Source: CAVROP01 sp050008495 (GTDB lineage Bacteria; Acidobacteriota; Terriglobia; UBA7540). Taken from it: a stretch of DNA of 64,000 nucleotides. The position numbers and the translations under genes are program-made. This document shows positions 8,944 through 16,316 of the stretch, piece after piece. The notes below the pieces were generated by a model. The model worked only from the letters and a program-made list of their open reading frames with translations, did no database searches and was not told where the DNA came from. Each line of letters starts with the position of its first letter. Within the stretch, counting starts at the first letter, position 1. The stretch covers positions 13,909 to 77,908 of the forward strand of contig JBEKMN010000008.1 of assembly GCA_050008495.1 (NCBI GenBank), given 5' to 3'.

Positions 8944-10434
8944 TTATTTATTGGCAGACTGCGGCAGCGATGCAACAAGCCGTAGCGAAACCGTAAGCTC
9001 GTCGAGTTGGAAGTGCGGTCGAAGGAAGCACACGGCGCGGTATACGCCAGGTTTGCCCTTCACCTCTTCCACGTCAACGCGTGCATCCCGCAACGGGTAC
9101 TTGGCCTTCACGGACTGGGTTGCGGAGTCGTCCGTCGTTATGTATTGCGAAATCCAGCGGTTCAGGAACTTCTGAATCTCTTCGCGAGTGGTGAAACTGC
9201 CGATCTTGTCCCGCATCATCGCCTTCAAGTAGTGGGCGAACCGGCAGGTTGCCATGATGTAGGGCAACTGCGCGGAGAGCCGAGAGTTGGCATTGGCCGC
9301 ATCGCTGTCGTACAGTTTAGGCTTGTTGGCAGACTGCACGCTGAAGAATGCTGCTTTGTCCGTCCCCTTGCAATGCACCAACGGAATCAACCCCTGGTCA
9401 GCCAGTTCCTTCTCACGGCGATCGGTGATCGCAATTTCCGTGGGGCACTTCAACGCCACGTCACCTTCGTCGGTGCGGAAAGTATGGGCGGGCAGGCCTT
9501 CCACCAAGCCTCCGCCTTCGACCCCTCGGATGGCTGCGCACCAGCCGTACTGGGCGAAGGCGTTCGTCAAGCGCGCTCCCATGGCATAGGCGGCGTTCCC
9601 CCAAAGGTATTTGGAGTGATCGGTGCCGTCCACACCCTCTTCGTAATTGAACGCATCCACCGGGGCAGTGTCGCGGCCATAGGGCAGGCGCATCAAGACG
9701 TGCGGCACACAAAGCCCCACGTACCGCGAATCGTCACTCTGCCGGAAACCCTTCCATTTGGCGAACTCCGTGGTATCAAAAATCTTCGCGATGTCGCGCG
9801 GCTGGTCCAGTTGCGTGAAGCTCTCCATATTCATGAGTTGCGAGGCCGCAGCCGTCAAGAATGGTGCGTGCGCAGCCGCTGCAACGTTCGACACCTTCTC
9901 CAGCAACTCCAGGTCCTCCGGATGCTTGCCGAACTCGTAGTCGCCGACGATCGCCGCAAAGGGATCTCCGCCGAAGACTCCAAACTCTTCTTCGTATATC
10001 TTCTTGAACAAGGCGCTTTGATCGAATTCCGCAGCGCGCTGCAGATCGCGCAGAAGATCCTTCTTCGATACGTTCATGACGCGTATCTTCAGCATCGGGC
10101 TGGTCTCGCTTTGGCTGAGAAGGTACTTTAAGCCCCGCCAGCTTCCTTCCAGCTTTTGAAACTGGGGATGGTGCAGGATCTCATTGAGTTGAATGGAAAC
10201 CAAGTGGTCGATTTGCGCGACCCGGGCATTGATCATCGCCTCGGTGTCTTTCGAAATCGTGACCTGCCCTTCCAGCACCTGGTTGATAAACTCCTTCACC
10301 AGGCTCTTACCCCGCTCTCGCGTGGCCGCATCCGTTCCGACCTTACCTTGTTCAACGATCTGGTCCAGCAATCCCTTTTCCGCTACTTGCTCGGTCGCCG
10401 CTGCCGGCGTCTTAGCCATTTCCTGATTAGCCAT
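8944..10434 (-). CDS. tssC: T6SS sheath large subunit TssC (VipB)
   Basis: Large subunit of the contractile sheath; it forms heterodimers with TssB. Start chosen at ATG 10434 (MANQEMAKT), preceded by GGAGGGA; the 12 extra upstream codons of the longest ORF overlap tssB. The 496 residues match the family length. Family motifs seen: VFGGDPFAAIVGDYEF, FRQSDDSRYVGLCVPHVLMRLPYG, EEGVDGTDHSKYLWGNAAYA and the complete C-terminal region ending FQLDELTVSLRLVASLP. It overlaps tssB by 8 nt. Confidence 0.96.
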   Translation of the reverse strand: MANQEMAKTPAAATEQVAEKGLLDQIVEQGKVGTDAATRERGKSLVKEFINQVLEGQVTISKDTEAMINARVAQIDHLVSIQLNEILHHPQFQKLEGSWRGLKYLLSQSETSPMLKIRVMNVSKKDLLRDLQRAAEFDQSALFKKIYEEEFGVFGGDPFAAIVGDYEFGKHPEDLELLEKVSNVAAAAHAPFLTAAASQLMNMESFTQLDQPRDIAKIFDTTEFAKWKGFRQSDDSRYVGLCVPHVLMRLPYGRDTAPVDAFNYEEGVDGTDHSKYLWGNAAYAMGARLTNAFAQYGWCAAIRGVEGGGLVEGLPAHTFRTDEGDVALKCPTEIAITDRREKELADQGLIPLVHCKGTDKAAFFSVQSANKPKLYDSDAANANSRLSAQLPYIMATCRFAHYLKAMMRDKIGSFTTREEIQKFLNRWISQYITTDDSATQSVKAKYPLRDARVDVEEVKGKPGVYRAVCFLRPHFQLDELTVSLRLVASLPQSANK

Positions 10435-10963
10435 TGGATCCCTCCTTCTCTTCCCCTTCCTTCTTGCCACCCAGTTCCGTTCTCAACTGGTTCAATTTGT
10501 CAGTGTTGCTGACGGCATCAAGCAGGACTTGATCGAGCTTGTCGTTCGTCTGCAGCGTGCCTTTCAAGTCATTAAGGCGGGTGCGCAGATCAAGCAGTTC
10601 GCGCAGAGGTTTGACCTGCTTGGCCACATTCTCCGGCGAGAAGTCGTCCATACTCTTGAAATCCAAACTGACCTTCAACTGTCCTGCTTCCGCATCCTCG
10701 CTGAGCTTATTCTCGACCGCGTAGGCCAGATGAGGCTTCATGCTCTCTAAAACACTGTCAAAATTGTCCGGGTTTACTTCGACGAACCTCCGGTCCTTCA
10801 GCCTTGGTAAAGGTTCTGTAGGCTGACCTGAAAAATCACCCAGAACTCCCATCACGAACGGGAGTTCTTTGATTTCTATCGCGCCACCAGTTTCCACGTC
10901 GTAGGTCACGTGGACACGCGGCGGACGTACCCTCTCAAGCTTCTTCTGGACGCTCTGTGGCAT
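10427..10963 (-). CDS. tssB: T6SS sheath small subunit TssB (VipA)
   Basis: Small subunit of the contractile sheath. It has 178 residues with the family signatures LPFVMGVLGDFSGQP, the VNPDNFDSVLESMKP stretch and DFKSMDDFSPENVA. It is the first gene of the main T6SS operon: a sigma70-like promoter (11018-11046) and a terminator for the preceding gene lie just upstream, and an AAGGGG ribosome site precedes the ATG. The C-terminus is lysine/glutamate rich. Confidence 0.96.
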   Translation of the reverse strand: MPQSVQKKLERVRPPRVHVTYDVETGGAIEIKELPFVMGVLGDFSGQPTEPLPRLKDRRFVEVNPDNFDSVLESMKPHLAYAVENKLSEDAEAGQLKVSLDFKSMDDFSPENVAKQVKPLRELLDLRTRLNDLKGTLQTNDKLDQVLLDAVSNTDKLNQLRTELGGKKEGEEKEGSNG

Positions 10964-11017
10964 TCGGCACCCCTTTATTGGAATTTCTTTTTTTGCTGAT
11001 TTTCCTGAACTTCTTAA

Positions 11018-11046
11018 TTGTTAACACGTCAGCGAGTTCTTGTCAA
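11018..11046 (-). promoter_or_regulatory. Predicted sigma70-type promoter of the tssB operon
   Basis: On the minus strand a perfect TTGACA (11041-11046) is followed by a 17-nt spacer and TAACAA (11018-11023), within an AT-rich stretch unlike the surrounding sequence. The -35 box is strong and the -10 box is weak. The tssB ATG lies about 55 nt further on. The position just after a terminator-like hairpin supports a new transcription unit. Confidence 0.5.
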
Positions 11047-11059
11047 CCCAAAACTTAAC

Positions 11060-11091
11060 GCCCTAATCCGTCGATAACGACGGATTAGGGC
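11060..11091 (-). terminator. Perfect 14-bp hairpin ending the methyltransferase unit
   Basis: GCCCTAATCCGTCG (11060-11073) pairs perfectly with 11078-11091 around the loop ATAA. In the minus direction it lies 47 nt after the stop of the methyltransferase gene and is followed by GTTAAGTTTTGG, a modest T-tract. Probably an intrinsic terminator that insulates the upstream trio (sheath fusion plus two methyltransferases) from tssB. Confidence 0.65.
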
Positions 11092-11137
11092 ACGACGAGT
11101 GGTGCAAAAAGTGCGTACCTGCATTCCGACGCTGTCT

Positions 11138-12748
11138 CTACCTGCCTGCGGCGCTCTCCGGCAATCGAGCCTCCTCCACCTCAAGGAAGCCGCCGGAGAT
11201 AAAAACAGTCAGCAGCTTGATGAACTCCGGCAGAGGCGTGTCCAAATGGACAAAATTGTTCCGCTTGCAGAATTCTAGGAGTTCCCGCACCGACGACTTC
11301 CCGTCGCATTGCGGAAGCAGGAACCCCACCCAAGGCTGCACCCGGCATTCAACGCTAAAAGGATACTCCGTCGTCAGCCTGAACTCCTCCGGAAGCAAAT
11401 CTCCGCCCTTCATGCGGTGGACGGTGTGAAGCTCAAATGAAGGCCTGGCGACAGGGTGCGCCTCGGCGAGTTTTTCGATGAACCCGGGCTCCACAAGAGC
11501 GGTTTCCCACTTCAAGAGCCACTCGACCTCTTCCCGGGTCGATATGCGGCCAACAGACCGCCGGGCGGTGAAGACAGGACGAACATCGTCCCGGCGCTGT
11601 ATGATCAGCCATCCGTAGCTCATATTCTGCACACCGAGTTCCCTTAGCGTTTCTCTCATTTGTCGGACCGCCCCGCCACCCCCTTTGGACTTCACAGCAA
11701 ATTGCAATGCGGTGTCTGCAGGGGCTTGATCTTGCCGGACGATGACGAGAACATCAAATTCCGACTGCGCTTCGCCGAGCCAGGCCCTCACACGCTGCTC
11801 GAAAGGTGCGCCTTCGCGGTCCGATCCTTGCGCCAGACAATAAAAGCGTCCGCCGGGACGCAGGTGCCGGGGCAGTCCCATGACGATGCGCCGGGTCACC
11901 TGTTCTCCATCTGCGCCTCCGTCGTAGAAGGCTTGGGCGCGGCTCAGTACGGGCATATAGGGCGGATGAGAGACGACCCGATCAAAGGTGCGGTCGTCCA
12001 GAGGCTCATAGAGGTCACCTTGCAGGATGTTGACGTTGTGGACTCCATTCAGCAGACGGTTGAAATGCGCCATTTCCGTAGATCGCCTGGTAATATCGAC
12101 AGCCCATGTTGCGCGGCACCCGCGCGTTGCGGCGTCGAGCGCCGCCACGCCTGTGCCGGAGCAGAGGTCGAGAAGGGCGTCACAAGGCTCCTTCGGCAAT
12201 GTCGCAATGAACTGTGAAGTGTTGGGCGTAATGGCGGAAAAAACAAAATCTTCGGCCAACTCCGTGAGGTTCCCCTGCGGCAAAGTCCAGCGGTCCGAAA
12301 CGATGAACAACCCCCCAACCGGATAGAGCGCCACGGTAGCGTACATTGTCGTAGGCGCTCCCACCCCTGTTTCCCCTCCCCGGTTGGGGAGGGGAGCAAG
12401 GGGTGGGGCGAAATCCATTGGACCTTGGATCAGCAGGCCTAACTCTTTCATCGCTTCTACCACGCTTGCCGGGAGCGAGGACTCCAGGACCTTGACCTCC
12501 AGCGAATCACCAAGCAGAAACAAACGAATCAATACTCCCAGCGTGTCAGATTCACCCGAAAGTGTTATCCGCGTGCGGTCACCGGAAAGAAAATCGCCGA
12601 GCCCGGTCATGCCAACTCGGCGGCAAATGGACGGCTCAAAGAAGTCTGAATTGCGCAGAAAATCGTGCAAGCAAGCGAAATGAGGTGAAGGTTCGAGCTG
12701 CAATCGCAATGCCTGCGCACTGTTCAGCTCTTCGGTTCGTGTCCCCAA
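11138..12748 (-). CDS. Class I SAM methyltransferase in the T6SS locus
   Basis: A 536-residue protein with a Rossmann methyltransferase core in the middle: motif I LDLCSGTGVAALDAA (about residue 200), acidic motif AVDITRRS, and VVSHPPYMP (about 262). The last aligns with the (N/D)PPY motif of glutamine and adenine methyltransferases, but with histidine in the catalytic position. The N-terminal 180 residues and the C-terminal 150 residues are family-specific; the latter resembles a winged-helix/PqqD-like module (QCDGKSSVRELLEFCKR). The target is unknown. The 76-nt gap from the PKMT-like gene upstream, on the same strand, suggests one transcript. In-frame REP-like DNA encodes residues about 118-126. 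It could modify a T6SS component, an effector or a metabolite. Confidence 0.75.
   Translation of the reverse strand: MGTRTEELNSAQALRLQLEPSPHFACLHDFLRNSDFFEPSICRRVGMTGLGDFLSGDRTRITLSGESDTLGVLIRLFLLGDSLEVKVLESSLPASVVEAMKELGLLIQGPMDFAPPLAPLPNRGGETGVGAPTTMYATVALYPVGGLFIVSDRWTLPQGNLTELAEDFVFSAITPNTSQFIATLPKEPCDALLDLCSGTGVAALDAATRGCRATWAVDITRRSTEMAHFNRLLNGVHNVNILQGDLYEPLDDRTFDRVVSHPPYMPVLSRAQAFYDGGADGEQVTRRIVMGLPRHLRPGGRFYCLAQGSDREGAPFEQRVRAWLGEAQSEFDVLVIVRQDQAPADTALQFAVKSKGGGGAVRQMRETLRELGVQNMSYGWLIIQRRDDVRPVFTARRSVGRISTREEVEWLLKWETALVEPGFIEKLAEAHPVARPSFELHTVHRMKGGDLLPEEFRLTTEYPFSVECRVQPWVGFLLPQCDGKSSVRELLEFCKRNNFVHLDTPLPEFIKLLTVFISGGFLEVEEARLPESAAGR
12372..12395. repeat. REP-like CCCCTCCCC hairpin inside a coding region
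   Basis: TCCCCTCCCC (12372-12381) pairs with GGGGAGGGGA (12386-12395) around GGTT, flanked by outer CCACCCCT and AGGGGTGGG arms. The same CTCTCCC-type palindrome is intergenic at 22.8, 33.8 and 60.0 kb. Here it is in frame within the methyltransferase gene and encodes the peptide APPLAPLPNRGGETG, which looks like an insertion between two conserved segments. Confidence 0.6.
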
Positions 12749-12824
12749 ATTGCCCTCCTCTCCTACCCGCCTCGCGGCAGCGAATAGCGTCTGACCGGCG
12801 CAGCAGGCTCCCGCGCCCCGCAGA

Positions 12825-14405
12825 TCACTTCATCAGCACTCCCGCGCGTGCCAGATCCTGCAAAATTTCCTCCGTTTCGGCGTTAATCCTCTTCTCCACA
12901 GCTTGCATGTCGACCACTGGCTTTCCGTCTTCCTCCATGGTCAGCTTCCCGGACTTGAATATCTCGGGCAGATCTCTGCGGAGAGCAGCGTGGTCGCGTG
13001 TGCCGTCGAGCAGCATGAGCACTCCTCTGTGCAGTGAATCGCTCAGATGCAGGCTTCGGCAGTGCAGCGTAGTAACCACGTTCCCGTTCCGAGCCTCCAG
13101 TCGAGCCAGCGGGCTAGCCACCGGCCTATCGCTGACCTGAGTGGCAAAAGGGGGAACGTGAACATGCAGTTCGAGCAATCCTGCCAGGTAAGTGCGCCAG
13201 ATGAAATCAGCAACCTCTGTGGCAATGTCCTGGTCTGGTTTTGGAACAAAGCCCAATTCCTGACGCGCTCTGCACTCGGCTTCTCTCGCTAGCTTTTCAA
13301 ACGGGACTCGCTCCGGGCGTGACTTAATGAGATACCAGAACAGGGAGCGCGCCAGAAGGTTCGACGTCGTGAGTTCGGTGCCACTGGCGCTGCAGAATGT
13401 TTCCTTCGCTTCCGGAGCGAGGTTCGGAAACTGAGCTTTCGGGCGCGCTTGGGTTGACGTGAAGAAGGACCTCACGGAAACGGATTTCCCGGAGCGATCA
13501 AGCGGCACATCGTCGCGGCAAAGGAGCGTTTTCCGGAAGGCCCGCCCGCACATGAAGTCCAGGTACTGCTCCCTCAAAATGACGTCGTCGGAGATCTTGT
13601 CGAGCACTTCCTTCGCCTGCGGCGACAGCCCTCCGCTGTGCATCTCGAAAAAGTCAGTCTCACCTAAAAACTGCAGCCCATGGCGTTGGGCATTCTCCAT
13701 GAATTGGTGGAAATAGAACGGCTGGAAATCCCGCGATAACTCGTCATGGTAAAGGCCTTCCTTGGAGCGCGTGGACATTCGCTCAGACTCGTCCCGGAGT
13801 GTTTTTGTGTAGGGCTCGGATTCTTTCCCCGAATTGGCCAGTAGCTTCAGCAAGGTCACGGCCTGCTGGAGTTGCTGCTGGGGGTCGCGAAAATCTCGAA
13901 CGTGGAACAACATCATCTCGCGCACCATCATGCGGGAATAACTTCCCGGAAACGCGTCGTAACTAACATAAGCAATTCCCTGGGGTTGCAGGCTGGCTTT
14001 GCAGATGGCCAGGATCTGCTCGCGAACCGGCGCCGGAACCCAGGTATAAAGGCCGTGGGCGATGATGTAATCGAACCTGCCGTAGTCCGGGGCCATCTCC
14101 AGCAAGTCCGCCTGCCGCAGGGTAAGATTCTTCAGCCCCAGAGCCTCTACCATGGCCTTGCCGCGAGCAATCGGTTTCCCTGCCAGGTCGACTCCCACAA
14201 ACTCACTTTCCGGCAACCCCACGGCCATGGCCAACAAGTTGGCGCCGCTCGAGCATCCCAACTCCAGTACCCGGCAGCGCTCCACCGGCGCCGGTCGCAT
14301 GCCGAAGTGCATCCCGACTGTCGCCAGCCGGTCAGGATGAGTGTGGGCAATAGGAAGCGATGGGTAGGCAACTTCGTCGTAAGGGTTTAACTCAGGATTT
14401 GACAT
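12825..14405 (-). CDS. PKMT-like methyltransferase with regulatory domain
   Basis: A 526-residue protein starting at ATG 14405 (MSNPELNPYDEVAYPS). The layout matches the family with a SAM methyltransferase core plus a 'methyltransferase regulatory' domain (PF10119), to which rickettsial protein-lysine methyltransferases belong. Motif I is VLELGCSSGANLLAMA (residues about 43-58), followed by FVGVDLAGKPIARG and FDYIIAHGLYTWVP. The regulatory region follows (YHDELSRDFQPFYFHQF). The C-terminus has a winged-helix-like module (LDGTRDHAALRRDLPE). It lies 76 nt after the fused sheath gene and 76 nt before the second methyltransferase. Function in this locus is inferred, not shown: it may methylate lysines of a secreted or sheath protein. 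Confidence 0.8.
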   Translation of the reverse strand: MSNPELNPYDEVAYPSLPIAHTHPDRLATVGMHFGMRPAPVERCRVLELGCSSGANLLAMAVGLPESEFVGVDLAGKPIARGKAMVEALGLKNLTLRQADLLEMAPDYGRFDYIIAHGLYTWVPAPVREQILAICKASLQPQGIAYVSYDAFPGSYSRMMVREMMLFHVRDFRDPQQQLQQAVTLLKLLANSGKESEPYTKTLRDESERMSTRSKEGLYHDELSRDFQPFYFHQFMENAQRHGLQFLGETDFFEMHSGGLSPQAKEVLDKISDDVILREQYLDFMCGRAFRKTLLCRDDVPLDRSGKSVSVRSFFTSTQARPKAQFPNLAPEAKETFCSASGTELTTSNLLARSLFWYLIKSRPERVPFEKLAREAECRARQELGFVPKPDQDIATEVADFIWRTYLAGLLELHVHVPPFATQVSDRPVASPLARLEARNGNVVTTLHCRSLHLSDSLHRGVLMLLDGTRDHAALRRDLPEIFKSGKLTMEEDGKPVVDMQAVEKRINAETEEILQDLARAGVLMK

Positions 14406-14481
14406 ATATGATAGCCTTCGGATCCTTGCACTTCCCATCCCCTCGGAGTGGAAAGACGAAGCCCGTCTATCGGCCATCGTC

Positions 14482-16074
14482 TCAAGATTCCCAGCGTCCT
14501 GCCAAGGCGCTCATGGGGTCAGCGATTGACTGAAATCGAACCAGTCGCACCGCCGGCTGATCTTTCAACGAGGCAAGCGGCATGAAACCCCGTTCCATCA
14601 TCTCTTCTGCCGCCGTCTGCGTCAAAGGAGTCTCGGCGCACGGCAGGGTTTCCGTTTCGCCCTTTGACTTATAAATGTAGACGGGCAGCCCGTCTATTTC
14701 CGAATGCGCGCCCGGCTGTAGATCCCAGCCGTGCTCTGCAAAAGACTGCGCCAGCAACAAGACAGCGGCGAAGGCTGCATTGCCCCACAGGTAATTCTCA
14801 TGGGCGCCGGGATCCGGCATTTCTTCGAACTGGAAACGCTCGATGGGCTCGGTATCTTTTCCATACGGCAGCCGCAAAAGAAAACGCGGCAATGACAGGC
14901 CCACAAAGCGAGCTTCAGCAGAACTCCTCAGCCTTTGCCAGGATGCGGCAGACTCGCCGGACATCGCCAGTTTCCATTCCCGCACTTCAGGCAAACCTAC
15001 TGCGGAATCGCAGCCCAAGAGGCGCGGACTCGCGCCCGCGATGAAGGGCGCGCCGGCGCTTGCGGCCACTTTGCCGATTCGAGCCAGCAATTCGCTATCC
15101 TGCAAGCTGGGCCCGAAGGTAAAATCTCCGGCAATCACCGCCCAAGGATCCGCCCCCGGCGTGCCGACGGTCCTTTCCACCAGCAATCTGTACATTCCCG
15201 TCGATCTCAAATCGCCGGACGTCAACAAGTCTTGGGCAAGTTCCTGCTTCGAGACGTCGATCAGAAACAACTTGAGGTGAATATCTGTCTCCACGTTTCG
15301 CACCAGAAAGTAGACCGCGCGCCATGCAGCTTCGAGGGCTTGAAACGCAGGGGCGTGCAGTAAAGCTCCCATCTGCGCGCTGGTGGCTCTGTCGATCACC
15401 GCAATCAGCTCCGCCTGTCGAGGGTCTGCTTTAGCCACCAGATGAGGGGAGACAAGCTTGTGCAACAACCTACTCCATTCGTCCGGACGCTTGGCTGACT
15501 GATCTTGTTGTGCCTTGCTTTCGGTTTCTTCCACCATCTCATCCAGGAAACTTCCCGAAACCAGGCTTTGTATGTCCTGCGCAGACGCTCGCGGCGAGGG
15601 CGCCGGCCCCTGCACCTGCGCAGGTGCGGCTTGCGGTGGGGGCGCATCACTCGGCGCCGCTGCCGAGGTCAGTTCCGCCGCGGTCTGGGCGAAGGTCGCC
15701 GAATCGCCGAGCTTCCGGCGCGTCTCCCGCAGCTTTTGGAAGATCTTAACCTGCTCGAAGAGTTTGTCAGGATGAAAATCGTCCAGATCAGAGAACTTTA
15801 GTGGGATGCAGAGGTCATCCTCTCCACCCGGAGTTAAATCCAGGCGAGGCGCGAGCTTGGCCAGCACGGAATCGAAGTTGTCACGGTCGACCATGATCGG
15901 ACGACGGCTGGCGAGAGCGTCCCCGGTCTCGAGCAAACCGCGGTTCGCGCGGCCGCTAAAATCTCCCAGGATCGCTACTCGAAACGGAGTCTCTGGGTCT
16001 GGCCTTGCCTGCGCCTGCTCACGGCCTGCAGTCACATCAAGGCGAATCTCACCGGACGAATGGCGGGTTGACAT
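14482..16074 (-). CDS. Fused TssB/TssC-like sheath paralogue lacking the TssC C-terminus
   Basis: A 530-residue protein. Residues about 25-130 align directly with TssB in this window (FRVAILGDFSG, VDRDNFDSVLAKLAP and LKFSDLDDFHPDKLF against VLGDFSG, VNPDNFDSVLESMKP and DFKSMDDFSPENVA). After a Pro/Ala-rich linker (about 130-200), residues 200-530 align with TssC (DPWAVIAGDFTFGPS, FVGLSLPRFLLRLPYGKD, NYLWGNAAFA). It ends just after the region matching TssC 'LIPLVHCKGTDKAAFFS', so about 110 C-terminal residues present in the normal TssC are missing. It heads its own unit with two methyltransferases, while intact tssB and tssC occur downstream. A sheath cap, length regulator or docking adaptor are possible roles (inference). 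Confidence 0.88.
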   Translation of the reverse strand: MSTRHSSGEIRLDVTAGREQAQARPDPETPFRVAILGDFSGRANRGLLETGDALASRRPIMVDRDNFDSVLAKLAPRLDLTPGGEDDLCIPLKFSDLDDFHPDKLFEQVKIFQKLRETRRKLGDSATFAQTAAELTSAAAPSDAPPPQAAPAQVQGPAPSPRASAQDIQSLVSGSFLDEMVEETESKAQQDQSAKRPDEWSRLLHKLVSPHLVAKADPRQAELIAVIDRATSAQMGALLHAPAFQALEAAWRAVYFLVRNVETDIHLKLFLIDVSKQELAQDLLTSGDLRSTGMYRLLVERTVGTPGADPWAVIAGDFTFGPSLQDSELLARIGKVAASAGAPFIAGASPRLLGCDSAVGLPEVREWKLAMSGESAASWQRLRSSAEARFVGLSLPRFLLRLPYGKDTEPIERFQFEEMPDPGAHENYLWGNAAFAAVLLLAQSFAEHGWDLQPGAHSEIDGLPVYIYKSKGETETLPCAETPLTQTAAEEMMERGFMPLASLKDQPAVRLVRFQSIADPMSALAGRWES

Positions 16075-16124
16075 GGCTACTCCTCTTTGCCGATATTGTG
16101 TTGGCTGAACTGATTACCTTAACA

Positions 16125-16153
16125 ATTGTACGACAATTCCGGCCAACCACCAA
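16125..16153 (-). promoter_or_regulatory. Possible promoter of the sheath-fusion/methyltransferase unit
   Basis: On the minus strand TTGGTG (16148-16153) and TACAAT (16125-16130) are separated by 17 nt, about 50 nt upstream of the fusion gene's ATG, which has a GAGGAG ribosome site. The -35 box is weak. The rest of the 242-bp divergent gap to the GH94-like gene holds no recognised feature. Confidence 0.35.
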
Positions 16154-16316
16154 GACCGTCGCCGCGTTGCAGAGCAATGCGCGAATTGCCTCGGAGTGCG
16201 ACAGCGGAGCCGCCGTCTGCGCTTTGCAGGCGCAACAAACGACCTCCGCCGTTTGCAATTTGCCAATTGAAAATGGCTCGGAGTAGGATGTACCCTTTCG
16301 GCGGAGGAATACGGCC

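Noticed and set aside
9007..10131. 374-codon plus-strand ORF opposite tssC
   Set aside because: Shadow of tssC; no recognisable motif and no ribosome site.
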